A stretch of DNA of 64,000 nucleotides from JADGRB01 sp963835825 (GTDB lineage Bacteria > Myxococcota_A > Polyangia > Fen-1088), in the NCBI GenBank assembly GCA_963835825.1, contig CAWIGZ010000005.1, forward strand, positions 1 through 64,000, in the 5' to 3' direction. Shown here piece by piece: positions 8,313 to 16,399 of the stretch; position 1 is the first letter of the stretch; each line of letters starts with the position of its first letter. A model generated the notes under the pieces. It had not been told where the DNA came from and made no database searches. It saw only the letters and a list, made by a program, of their open reading frames with translations. The position numbers were made by a program, and so were the translations under genes.

Positions 8313-9722
8313 ATGGTCGGCGCCGATTTCTCGACGAGCACGCGCTCCGCCGACGCGACGACGCGAATCGCAGCGCTCGAAGTCGCGCTCGCCGAGCGGG
8401 ACACGCGCATCGCCGAGTTGCTGCGCGAGCGCGACGAGCTGCGCGCCGCCTACGATCGCCTGTGGCTCGAGGTCGAGCTCATGCGCCGTCGCATCTTCAT
8501 TGCCAAGGCCGAGCGCGTCGACACCACGCAGCTCGAACTCGAGTTCAAGGACAAGCTCGCCGCGCTCGACAAGCTCGCCGGCACCCTCGGGATCGGACCG
8601 GCCAGCGATGCCACCGACGGAAAGAACGGGGGCTCACGGCCTAAGCCCAAGGGACGGCGAGACCTGCGCCAGATCAAGATGCCTGAGGAGCGCGTCGAGA
8701 TCCCCGACCCGGGGGTCGAGGCCCTCGTCGCACAAGGCCAGGCCGAGCGCATCGGCTTCGAGGAGTCGGCCAAGATCGCCTGGCAGCGCGGCGGTCCGCG
8801 GCGCCTGATCCTCGCGCGCGTCAAGTACCGCGTCCCCGACGCCAACAATCCATCGCCCGAGACCACGCAGATCGCCACCGCGCCCATGCCGCCCGAGATC
8901 TTTCCGCGCGCGATCGCCTCGGTCTCGCTGATCGCGCACGTCATCGTCGACAAATACTGCGATGGGCTGCCGCTCCATCGCCAGGAGCATCGCTTCGCAC
9001 GCCTCGGCCTGCCGCTCGACCGCGGCACCATGTGCCGGTGGGTCGAGCACGCCGGCGCGACGCTGGGCGCCACCGTCGTCGCCGCCATGCGCGCCGACGC
9101 GATGAAGACCGCATTCTGCATCTCCACGGACGCCACCGGCGTGCTGGTCCAGCCGGCGCGCGACCCGCAGCGGCGGCGGCAACCGTGCCGCCGCGGCCAC
9201 TACTTCGTCCGGATCGCCGATCGCGATCACGTCTTCTTCGAGTACACGCCGCGCGAGACCTCGGCCGCCGTCAGCGAGATGTTCAAGGGGTTCTCCGGCT
9301 ACGTGCAGGCCGACGCCAAGAGCGTCTACGACATCCTGTTCCGGCCGCCGCCCGAGGACTCGCCCGACGGCGACGGCGACGCCGACCGCGCCGAGCGCAC
9401 AGAGGTTGGTTGTCTGAGCCACGCGCGCAGACGGTACTGGGAGGCGACCATCGCCAAGAGCGCCGTCGCCCGCGAAGGGCTGGCGCGGCTCGGGCGCGTC
9501 TTCGCCCTCGAACGCAAGTGGAAGAGCCACCCGCCCGCCGAGCGCACGGCACTGCGCCAGGCGCACGCACGACCGCACCTCGAGTCCTTCTTCGCCTGGG
9601 CCGAGGAGCAGTTCGCGCTCGTCAAGGACCAGCGCGGCCTCCTGCGCTCCGCTCTCGGGTACTCCGTCCGGAACAAGGCCGCGCTCATGCGCTACGTTGA
9701 CGACGGCCGTCTCGAGCCTACG
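8313..9722 (+). pseudogene. tnpC: IS66 transposase TnpC, N-terminal part
   Basis: First 470 codons of the DDE transposase of the element. A leucine-zipper-like start ('RIAALEVALAERDTRIAELL') is followed by the zinc/IS66 region, the DDE_Tnp_IS66 domain with 'DATGVLV', 'GYVQADAKSVYDILF' and 'EVGCLSHARRRYWEA', and the end '...YVDDGRLEPT'. The group II intron interrupts immediately after the Thr codon. The remaining 110 codons resume in frame at 11705. Because the intron is antisense, splicing of the tnpC transcript cannot remove it, so TnpC is inactive unless the intron is lost as DNA. Confidence 0.88.
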
Positions 9723-9838
9723 AGTCGGGTCGGGGACCGGCGCGGTGGTGTGCAGGTTTCCCTTGGCCGTGTCCGCCGTTTCCGGCTTCGTGCCCGTGTA
9801 GGGTGCGCCATCACTCCGTTTCCGGTCCCCGCCACATC

Positions 9839-9871
9839 GAACCGGACAGGCGGATTTCCCGCATCCGGCTC
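9839..9871 (-). ncRNA. group II intron domain V (catalytic hairpin)
   Basis: The minus strand reads GAGCCGGATGCGGG, AAAT loop region, CCGCCTGTCCGGTTC, the classic domain V hairpin with a GNRA-type loop, bulge and AGC-type catalytic base (here GAGCC). It is 40 bases downstream of the reverse-transcriptase stop, as expected. This supports a ribozyme that is still catalytically plausible. Confidence 0.85.
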
Positions 9872-9910
9872 ACCGCGAGGGTGTCCTCGCATCGGGGTTA
9901 TGGGTCCGTT

Positions 9911-11194
9911 TCAACTCGGTGCCGCTTTCGCACGGGTCGCGTAACGGATTTGGTAGTCATCAAATAGACCCCAAGCGCCGTATACGACCCCGCTACTCCA
10001 CCGCGCCCAGCCGAATCCCCTTCGCTTCATCTTCTTTACCGCGAATCGCCTGACCTTGCGCTCGACGCCGGTTCGTACCGCGTCGAATTCGCGCGTTGAG
10101 TTCCCGATTCGGAAGTAGTTCACCCATCCCCGGACGATTGGGTTCACGCGCGCGACGGCGTCTCGCACCGAAAGGTGCCTGCTGGCGCGTAGCGTGTCCC
10201 GAACCTTCCGGAGGATGTCGATGACCTTCTTCCTCCGCGGGGTCGTGTGCGCGTACCCTTTCTGAATGGTCGGATTCGGCTGCCACCGAATGTCGAACCC
10301 CAGGAATGCGAAGAAGGTCCCCGGTTCGGTGAGTGTCACCTTGCGAGTCTTCTCCGCGTTCAGCGACACGCCGATCGCTTCCGCCTCTTCGCGGATGCGT
10401 TCGAGCGCTCGGTCGGCCCAGCGACGACCCATTTTCGAGTCGTACGTCAGGACGACCATGTCGTCGAGGTAGCGTGCGTAGGAGAGGTAGCCGTATCCTC
10501 GCGCCAGGGCGTGGTCCAAGTCGTTCAGCATCACGTTCGCCAAGAGGGGCGAGAGCGGCGATCCTTGCGGGATGCCCCTCGCGCCGGTGCTTTTCAGGAA
10601 CTGCTTGATGAGCCGGAGCACTCGCTCGTCGCACACCCGTCGAGCAACCCTCGCCAACACCGGCACGTGCCGGATGTCGTCGAAGAAGCTCTTCAGGTCC
10701 ACGTCGAGGACAAGGTGCTTCTGGCGTATCAATCCCGAACGCACCTCTCCGATGGCGTCGTGAGCCGAGCGACCTGGCCTCGCCCCGAAGGAATGTCGCG
10801 AGAAGTCGGCTTCGAAGATCGGTTCCAATATGAGCCGGAGAGCACCTTGAACCACGCGGTCTCGGATCGCGGGGATCGAGATCACGCGGACCTTGCCACC
10901 CTCCTTCGGAATCTCTCTTCGTCGATACGGTCGAGGGCGGTACGTGCCCGAGCGCAACTCCGCGGCAAGCTCCGTGAGGAACCCCGCTCGGCCGCGCTCC
11001 TCGATCGCCTTGAACGTCTCGCCGTCGGACCCGGGTGCGCCGCCGTTTCGCTTCGCCTCCAGGTACGCCGTCTCGATCGTCTCGGGCTTCACGAGATGCA
11101 CGTACAACCCCCAGAATCGATGCTCGGGGGCAGACTTCGCCCGATGGCCTATCCGCTTTTGAAGTTCTTGCGTTGTTGTCGTGGGCTTTGTCAT
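9911..11194 (-). CDS. ltrA: group II intron reverse transcriptase/maturase
   Basis: Intron-encoded protein of 427 residues that helps the intron RNA splice and copies it into DNA during retrohoming. The RT blocks are complete: 'GAPGSDGETFKAIEE', 'RPRPYRRREIPKEGG' followed by 'KVRVISIPAIRDRVVQGAL', 'HSFGARPGRSAHDAI', 'LDVDLKSFFDDI', 'GIPQGSPLSPLLANVMLNDLD' in part, and the catalytic YLDD box ('ARYLDDMVV'). The maturase X domain follows ('VRDAVARVNPIVRGWVNYF'). No HNH endonuclease domain follows the X domain, so target priming probably does not use an own endonuclease. Intact. Confidence 0.93.
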   Translation of the reverse strand: MTKPTTTTQELQKRIGHRAKSAPEHRFWGLYVHLVKPETIETAYLEAKRNGGAPGSDGETFKAIEERGRAGFLTELAAELRSGTYRPRPYRRREIPKEGGKVRVISIPAIRDRVVQGALRLILEPIFEADFSRHSFGARPGRSAHDAIGEVRSGLIRQKHLVLDVDLKSFFDDIRHVPVLARVARRVCDERVLRLIKQFLKSTGARGIPQGSPLSPLLANVMLNDLDHALARGYGYLSYARYLDDMVVLTYDSKMGRRWADRALERIREEAEAIGVSLNAEKTRKVTLTEPGTFFAFLGFDIRWQPNPTIQKGYAHTTPRRKKVIDILRKVRDTLRASRHLSVRDAVARVNPIVRGWVNYFRIGNSTREFDAVRTGVERKVRRFAVKKMKRRGFGWARWSSGVVYGAWGLFDDYQIRYATRAKAAPS

Positions 11195-11704
11195 CCCGCG
11201 CGCCTCGCTTCGTGTACGGAATACCCTCGGTAGGGCTCCTTCGCTCGGCGGGCGTTACCCCGCGTCTGCGCTACTACGAGCCCTTCCGCCAGGCTCTCGC
11301 CTTCGCCGTGCTTCGCCTTGCGGCTCGCGCGGCTACCTTGCTTCCGCCGGATTTCTCGGCGGGGCGAGGAGCCCTTCCCTGCTTCAACTCATGGCCTTGT
11401 GCGCGTGCCGTCGCCTTTACCCCGCCGAGCGGCGTTCCCCCGTGGTCGGTTGCGGGAATCGCCTGCTGCCTTCGCCAGTATTGTGCGGGCTCGGCGCTCG
11501 GGGCTTTCATCTTTCGGGGCCTCGACCGGTCGTTCATCACGTCGTTACGGCCCGCGCACTCGCGTCCCCGCCAAACGGGGCTTTGTCGGTGGGCTTCGCC
11601 CGTGGGATTTCCCCGGCGGGCGCCACCCGAGCTATGCGGCTTCGACCTCTTGCCGCTTCAGGACTTTCACCTTACGGGTCCATGAGTACCTCCAGGCATC
11701 ACAC

Positions 11705-12037
11705 AACGGATCCGAGCGCGCGCTCAGGACCATCGCTGTCGGCAGAAACGCATGGATGTTCGTCGGCTCCGACGACCACGCCGAGTCCGCCGGTCACCTC
11801 TTCTCGCTCATCGCCTCCGCTCGGCTCCACGCTCTCGACCCCGAGGCCTACATCCGCGACCTGCTGCGCGTCCTGCCGCATTGGCCCCGTGACCGCTTCC
11901 TCGAGCTCGCGCCCAAGCTCTGGCCGCGCACCCGCGACCGCCTCGCCCCCCTCGAGCTCGCCGCCGAACTCGGCCCGCTCACCCTCCCGCCCACGATCAA
12001 CCCGCCGGCGGAACAGGAACCATCCGCGCAGTCCTGA
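11705..12037 (+). pseudogene. tnpC: IS66 transposase TnpC, C-terminal part
   Basis: Continuation of the split transposase after the intron. It begins 'NGSERALRTIAVGRNAWMFV' and carries 'GSDDHAESAGHLFSLIASARL' in part, 'LDPEAYIRDLLRVLPHWPRD' and 'RFLELAPKLWPRTRDRL', the conserved IS66 C-terminal block including the third acidic region (SERA). The frame is the one expected if the intron is removed precisely. The stop at 12037 lies 66 bases before the right terminal repeat. Confidence 0.88.
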
Positions 12038-12060
12038 GCCCGTCGTCGGCTTTCCGTTCG

Positions 12061-12543
12061 TCATGGCCCCAGTCTGCCCGCCTCCCGTTCAGGTCGGCAC
12101 TCCGGGGTCCGTGCAGCGGGTACCCCGTTCAGGTCGGCACTCCGGGGTCCGTGCAGCGGGTACTCCACCTCGGCGCTCATAGTCCGCATAAACGGAATCC
12201 GCGCTCCGGACGAGGTTCGCCCGGTCGGTACGTGATGGCACACGTAGAGGGAGTCGCTGGGCGAGAGGAGGTAGTTCAGGTTTGTGCGTTCGACGGCCAC
12301 GCTGACTGATCCGTCCGCGTTGGCAGCCCCGGCGGTTCCTTTGAGCTGAACATGAACGCGGACATTCGTACGCGCGCCTGAATCAACGGCTTCGAGTTGA
12401 TGGTCGGACCCGTAGTCCTGCCGATCCGGCTTCTGAATGGCGAATACTCCGACCCGAAGAACTTCGTCTTCAAAAGCCCTGACTGCGGCTATCGCGAGTG
12501 GGTCGTGAGGATTCTGTTGCGGAAGGTCGTCTCGGCTTCCCAC
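12061..12543 (-). pseudogene. DUF4365-like protein, truncated by the IS66 end
   Basis: The N-terminal ~125 residues resemble DUF4365, a domain with a nuclease-like fold seen in defence and mobile contexts. The start 'DPLAIAAVRAFEDEVLRVGV' is followed by 'VHVQLKGTAGAANADG' and 'VERTNLNYLLSPSDSLYVC', then 'HHVPTGR'. After this the reading runs into the IS66 terminal repeats and stops at 12061, so the second half of the domain is missing. Start at ATG 12543; alternatives exist. A truncated host gene interrupted by the element is the best reading. Confidence 0.55.
12084..12163. repeat. two tandem 40-base copies carrying the IS66 right inverted repeat
   Basis: Positions 12084-12123 and 12124-12163 are the same 40 bases, each ending in the inverted terminal repeat GTAC...CGCTGCACGGACCCCG read from the right. 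The duplication keeps a minus-strand reading frame open only by chance (40 is not a multiple of 3). Possible origins are a failed or one-ended transposition, a second IS end, or replication slippage. Confidence 0.75.
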
Positions 12544-13158
12544 GCTGGCAGCGTAGCATCGGAAGGCATCCCCTCGGGATGGCTACTCGGGACTGGGACT
12601 GCAAGATAAAGGACAGGAGCTCACTCCGCCTAAGTGGGCGGGTTCGTTGGGAAAAGTGTAGAGTCCGCGCCCGCTTGGTGCTACGCGAGCGCCGCAACGG
12701 CCGATTTTCACAGCTCTTTTCAGGTAGCACCGAGCAACAACCGCCAAGTTTCTCGACGAATACGAGCGTTTCCGTCCCGAAGCCGTGATCCGGCGTGATC
12801 GCCGCGGCAACGGCGGGCGCGCCCATCGCGAGAACCGATCATGGCCGGCCGGTCAACACCGCGGGATCGCGCTGGCTCCCGGGCCCGATATCTCCCCCAA
12901 CCGCCGACCGGCCGACTTCGGACGGTCTGGTCGAGAGTTCGGGCGCGTAGGTCAAAAATTCTGCGCTTGGCCGATAACCCCCGGCAGGTAGGTCAAGACC
13001 CGTCGAGCTTTTTAAAGACTTGGTCGGATTTCCGTTCGCCGAACCGACAACTCCCGCGAACCGAAGAAAGTTGGTCACTTTTTGGGGCCTGCTTTCGACA
13101 ACTCGCCCCAAAGGTCCCTTTGTCGAGGTTTGGCCGAGAACCTCAGGGAGAAGATCAC
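12544..13158. other. gene-free stretch with oriT-like structure
   Basis: No convincing protein is seen here on either strand. The right half, just before the mobilisation genes, holds direct repeats of GTAGGTCAA (near 12948 and 12987), repeated TTGGTC/TCGG motifs, and a perfect inverted repeat TTTGGGGC/GCCCCAAA with a 16-base spacer at 13081-13112. Such structure upstream of a relaxase operon is where an origin of transfer or an autoregulatory operator is usually found. A ribosome site (AGGGAGA) precedes ATG 13159. The nick site cannot be assigned. Confidence 0.4.
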
Positions 13159-13611
13159 ATGCGACACCGAGCCCGAATGCAGCCGTGGGTCCCGCTAGGG
13201 GTACGTAGGCGGGTCCGAGCCTATTGCGTCACCCACAATGTGACGGAAAGCGCTCTCGCGACGGACGCCCTGGTCCAGTACATGGACGGTGACGGCGTGG
13301 ACGAAGAACTGGTCGTCCGCCGGCTGGACGGGCTCACGGAGGCCGTCGCCAAGATCCAGCACGACCTGGACGTGCTGGGCGTTGCGTTCGGCGGATTCAC
13401 CTGGCGCTGGTTCATATCGGGGCAGGCGCCTACCGCCGAGGGGCGGCAGCGGGCCAGCTCTACGTACTGGGACTTTCTCCGCCAAGCCCATGAGCAGATC
13501 AGCAAAGGCGTCAGGTTGACGCGACAGGTTCTCCAGGCTGGCTCCAGCCCGCCTCCTCGACCCGGTGCCCGCAAGGATGGGGACGGTGGGAAAGGAGGAG
13601 GTGGCAAATGA
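13159..13611 (+). CDS. relaxase-operon accessory protein, unknown
   Basis: 150-residue protein encoded immediately before the relaxase and overlapping it by four bases (ATGA). The N-terminus 'MQPWVPLGVRRRVRAYCVTH' with 'NVTESALATDALVQYMDGDG' looks like a ribbon-helix-helix DNA-binding fold of relaxosome accessory proteins (MobC/TraJ type). The middle is helical ('EELVVRRLDGLTEAVAKIQ'), and the tail is Gly/Pro/Lys-rich. It probably binds oriT to help load the relaxase. The fold is inferred from pattern and position only. Confidence 0.55.
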   Translation: MRHRARMQPWVPLGVRRRVRAYCVTHNVTESALATDALVQYMDGDGVDEELVVRRLDGLTEAVAKIQHDLDVLGVAFGGFTWRWFISGQAPTAEGRQRASSTYWDFLRQAHEQISKGVRLTRQVLQAGSSPPPRPGARKDGDGGKGGGGK

Positions 13612-15407
13612 GCGACCAAGATCCTTCCGAAATCGAGGATTTGCTGCGACCGAGGTTTGGCCGCCCGCCAAACGCGGAGCGGATGCCCATTCTGTCGTTT
13701 CGGACGCAGCTCGCGCGTGCTCTCCGGAAGTACGGAAGCGGTCGCTCAGGCCGACAAGAACCCAGGCCTCCTCGACGCGGGCGCATAGCCGTCAAGGAGC
13801 CGCACGCGAGCAGCCGGCGCTGCGTGATCAAGGCGCACTACGTCCCGCTGCGCACGCAGCAGGGCATGAAGGCCGCCAAGGACCACCTGGGATATCTCGA
13901 ACGCGACGGCGTCGAACGCGACGGCTCCCCCGGCCGATTCTATGGGGCGGACGAGCGCTTCGAAGCCGCCGAGATTCGGAGACCTCTCGAGGGCGAGCAG
14001 CGACAATTTCGTTTCATCGTCTCGCCGGAGGACACCGACGGGGTGGACCTGACCGAATTCACACGCCAGCTCATTCGCCACGTCGAGAAAGACACCGGGC
14101 GGCGACTGATCTGGGCTGCGGTCAATCACCACAACACCGACAATCTACACGTTCATATCGTCGTCCGCGGTATCGATCGGGACGGAAGCGACCTGCGAAT
14201 CGACGGTCGGTATATCGGTCAGGGAATGCGCTGGCGCGCCCAAGAAACTCTGACCCGCGAACTTGGGCCGCGGCTGGAATTCGAATTCACCAGGACCAGG
14301 ACGGCCGAAATCGGGCAAGAGCGCTTCACCGAAATTGACCGCACGCTCGATGAGTATCTCGGCTCGAACCGGACGGTGAAGGTTCGAGAATTGTTGTCGG
14401 CACTGGGTCCAGAGGGACCGAATTGCGTGGCGAGGCTGGAGACGCTCCGCAAATTAACCCTCGCACGGGAAAAGCCGCGCGGCACTTTGGAGCTGGCGGA
14501 CGGCTGGCAGGAATCGCTGGCGGACCTCGGGAGATACCACGACAAAATTGAGCGCCTCTATCCGCTCGTCGGCCAAAAGGCGATCGCATATGGAACGCTC
14601 GATCCGAACATTCCCGTCCCGGCGTTCGAGGGCGTCGTGGAGGGCAAGGGACTCGACGACGAGCTGACCGGCCAGATGTTCGTGGCCGTGTGGACGAGCG
14701 CGGGCACGGGGTACTACATCCGGTTGCGCCCCGAGGTCGCGGAGTCTTTGCGTCAGGGAGAGACGGTTCGGGTGGGGTTTCAGACCGAGCAGTGGCTGAA
14801 GCCGGCAGACCGAATTATTGCGCGGTTTGCCCAAGAAAATGGCGGCATCTACGATCCGAAGCGCCACCAAGAGGCCTTGGAAACTCTGCGCCGCCCACCA
14901 GGCGATGGCCGGGAACCGACCCCCGCCGACCGGATTACGGCGAATCTCCGACGGCTCGAACGGCTCGCCCGATACCGGCTCGCGATCCGGCTTCCGGACG
15001 GTAGGTGGCAGGTCGCGCCCAATTTGATCGGCGAGCTCGAGGCGCGCGAGCGGACACACCCGCGTAACTTGGTTCGGGTTGAACCCGTCCGCGAGCCGTC
15101 ACAGGAGCGGGCACGAGAGCGCGCTCCGGACCTGGGGAGCGAGCGTGCAGATCTCGCCCGGGGGCTCGCGAAGCAGCTCGACATCACATTCGTGAGCGAG
15201 CCGATGGCGTTTCGTGGGCGGGTGTTTCTGTGCGACCCAGCGCCGTCCGGCCGCGAATACGTCCGGATTGTCGACGAGGCTCGGCGCCGGTTCACGCTCA
15301 TCCCGAAACCGCCAAATGTGGAGCAGCTTCAGGGACATCGGGTGCTCGTCTTGCGCGATCGCGAGCAGCGTCTCTCGATTCAGATCCGCCCAGAGATTTC
15401 CCGATGA
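13608..15407 (+). CDS. VirD2/TraI-type relaxase (DUF3363)
   Basis: DNA relaxase that nicks oriT and pilots the transferred strand in conjugal mobilisation. The relaxase domain occupies ~60-220: 'RCVIKAHYVPL' near 65, 'FRFIVSPEDTDGVDLTEF', and the metal-binding histidine motif 'AVNHHNTDNLHVHIVVRG' at ~170-186. The nicking Tyr is probably in 'LGYLERDG' near 90. The rest (~250-600) is the DUF3363 region of MOBP-class VirD2-like proteins ('VAVWTSAGTGYYIRLRPE', 'ARGLAKQLDITFVSEPMAFRG' in part). Full length (599 residues) and intact, although much of the surrounding element is decayed. No coupling protein or type IV secretion gene is present, so transfer would need a helper. Confidence 0.85.
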   Translation: MSDQDPSEIEDLLRPRFGRPPNAERMPILSFRTQLARALRKYGSGRSGRQEPRPPRRGRIAVKEPHASSRRCVIKAHYVPLRTQQGMKAAKDHLGYLERDGVERDGSPGRFYGADERFEAAEIRRPLEGEQRQFRFIVSPEDTDGVDLTEFTRQLIRHVEKDTGRRLIWAAVNHHNTDNLHVHIVVRGIDRDGSDLRIDGRYIGQGMRWRAQETLTRELGPRLEFEFTRTRTAEIGQERFTEIDRTLDEYLGSNRTVKVRELLSALGPEGPNCVARLETLRKLTLAREKPRGTLELADGWQESLADLGRYHDKIERLYPLVGQKAIAYGTLDPNIPVPAFEGVVEGKGLDDELTGQMFVAVWTSAGTGYYIRLRPEVAESLRQGETVRVGFQTEQWLKPADRIIARFAQENGGIYDPKRHQEALETLRRPPGDGREPTPADRITANLRRLERLARYRLAIRLPDGRWQVAPNLIGELEARERTHPRNLVRVEPVREPSQERARERAPDLGSERADLARGLAKQLDITFVSEPMAFRGRVFLCDPAPSGREYVRIVDEARRRFTLIPKPPNVEQLQGHRVLVLRDREQRLSIQIRPEISR

Positions 15408-15462
15408 CCCTGCGCTTTGCGCGCTGGGATTCACCCCGAACCAGTCACGAAAGGAGAACACG

Positions 15463-15840
15463 ATGGAAAGCAGCAAACGGAGGGTTGGCCGGCCCAAATC
15501 TGAACCCCGCAACGGACCCCTGGTGCTCGATGAAGATAGAGACCGGCAGAAAACGGAGGTCGAGCTCACTGCGGCCACGGCACGGGAGCTTGGTGAGTAC
15601 GCGGCGTGGGTAGAGATGTCGTCGTCGCTGACCACGGCGGATGCGACTTTCACTACCGTCGAGTTTGCCCTGCGCGACCTATTTCGGCGCGACCGCGTCT
15701 GGCGAGAGCAGCGACACAGCTTGGAGGCCAATCCGTCTGGGACGGCGCCCGCGGCGGCGCCGGCTGCGGCCCCCGCGCGATCGCCGGCCTCGTCTCCCCC
15801 CTCTCTACCGCCCCCCAGCCCGCCGCGGACGACGACGTAA
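15463..15840 (+). CDS. hypothetical protein of the mobilisation module
   Basis: 125 residues starting at ATG 15463 after a strong AAGGAGA ribosome site. The N-terminus 'RRVGRPKSEPRNG' is a basic AT-hook-like element. The centre 'KTEVELTAATARELGEYAAW' and 'TTVEFALRDLFRRD' resembles a ribbon-helix-helix or small helical DNA binder. The last ~35 residues are Ala/Pro/Ser low complexity. It lies 55 bases after the relaxase. It is perhaps a transcriptional or partition regulator; no family is recognised with confidence. Confidence 0.5.
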   Translation: MESSKRRVGRPKSEPRNGPLVLDEDRDRQKTEVELTAATARELGEYAAWVEMSSSLTTADATFTTVEFALRDLFRRDRVWREQRHSLEANPSGTAPAAAPAAAPARSPASSPPSLPPPSPPRTTT

Positions 15841-15865
15841 CTTGTAGCCGAAGCATCTGGTTTAC

Positions 15866-16117
15866 GTGGACCCGTACGTAACATTGGAGGCTCTCCTTCG
15901 CCGGTCGATCCGGGACGCCGTGCACCAAAAGGTGTTGGGCGTCCCGGACGTCCCCTTATCGGATGCCAGCGATCCGAGTTGCGTGGACGGTCCGATGAAC
16001 GCCGCCGGAACGGCTCGGGACCGTGGATTCAAGAGCACCGCCGCGATCAGAATGTGCTTCGAGAAGAGAGCCTTAGAGCTTGCTCCGCACGCCGCAGAGA
16101 GGACGAGGCTGGTATGA
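15866..16117 (+). CDS. small hypothetical protein
   Basis: 83 residues from a GTG start, ending in a TGA that overlaps the ATG of the next gene (ATGA). That overlap is the main reason to think it is translated. The sequence 'YVTLEALLRRSIRDAVHQKV' suggests a short helical protein. No family is recognised. It could equally be a non-coding leader of the excisionase-like gene. Confidence 0.35.
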   Translation: MDPYVTLEALLRRSIRDAVHQKVLGVPDVPLSDASDPSCVDGPMNAAGTARDRGFKSTAAIRMCFEKRALELAPHAAERTRLV

Positions 16118-16386
16118 GCGCCACGGATGCTCTCGTGGAATTGGTCCGCGCCGCATTACGTGATCCGGCCGTCCGAGCGGATATCTTGGAGCTCGTCTCT
16201 TCCGCAGCTCCTGTGAACGACACTGCAACCGAGCCGCTTCTGGACGCAGTTGAAGCTGCGAAGATCCTTGGCATGACTGCAGCCGCTGTACGTGCCGCGG
16301 CGTACCGTGAGACGCTCCCTTGTGTTCGCGTCGGCCGGCTGCTTCGTTTCCGGCGAAGCGCGCTTCTGGCGGCGACCCGTCGCTAG
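16114..16386 (+). CDS. excisionase-like helix-turn-helix protein
   Basis: 90 residues with a C-terminal winged HTH of the MerR/excisionase (HTH_17) type: 'LLDAVEAAKILGMTAAAVRAAAYRETLPCVRVGRLLRFRR', read in segments, with the usual 'aa.iLgmt..aVr..a.r..lP..rvGrllRf' pattern. Such proteins direct recombination by tyrosine integrases or regulate element genes. It is the last gene of the mobilisation module and lies directly at the junction with the WD40 gene, a position typical of element ends. Confidence 0.7.
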   Translation: MSATDALVELVRAALRDPAVRADILELVSSAAPVNDTATEPLLDAVEAAKILGMTAAAVRAAAYRETLPCVRVGRLLRFRRSALLAATRR

Positions 16387-16399
16387 CTGTAGACGGCCA

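Larger units (their letters stand above)
9723..11704 (-). mobile_element. group II intron with reverse transcriptase, inserted antisense in tnpC
   Basis: The minus strand begins GTGTGATGCCTGGAGG at 11704, the usual GUGYG 5' end, and continues with intron-like stems before the reverse-transcriptase gene (11194-9911). A canonical domain V lies at 9871-9839 and a long GC-rich domain VI arm follows to ~9723. Removing 9723-11704 joins tnpC as ...Glu-Pro-Thr / Asn-Gly-Ser-Glu-Arg... in frame, which fixes the borders to within a base or two. The 3' end would then read ...CGACT; a border one base further in would end in the more usual AC. Confidence 0.85.
7365..12163 (+). mobile_element. IS66-family insertion sequence, split by a group II intron
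   Basis: The element contains the three-gene set of IS66 elements in order: tnpA (7425), tnpB (7910) and tnpC (8313). Matching terminal inverted repeats are seen: both ends read inward as GTAC, one variable base, then CGCTGCACGGACCCCG (left 7365-7385; right 12103-12123 and again 12143-12163). The right repeat lies in a 40-base unit present twice in tandem, so the outer edge is 12123 or 12163. No 8-base target duplication is visible. The intron at 9723-11704 lies inside tnpC. Left neighbour: a rhuM remnant; right neighbour: a truncated DUF4365 gene. Confidence 0.75.

Noticed and set aside
12498..12788. Open frame on plus strand after the DUF4365 fragment
   Set aside because: No ribosome site, no family pattern and high Arg/Ser content; not reported as a gene.
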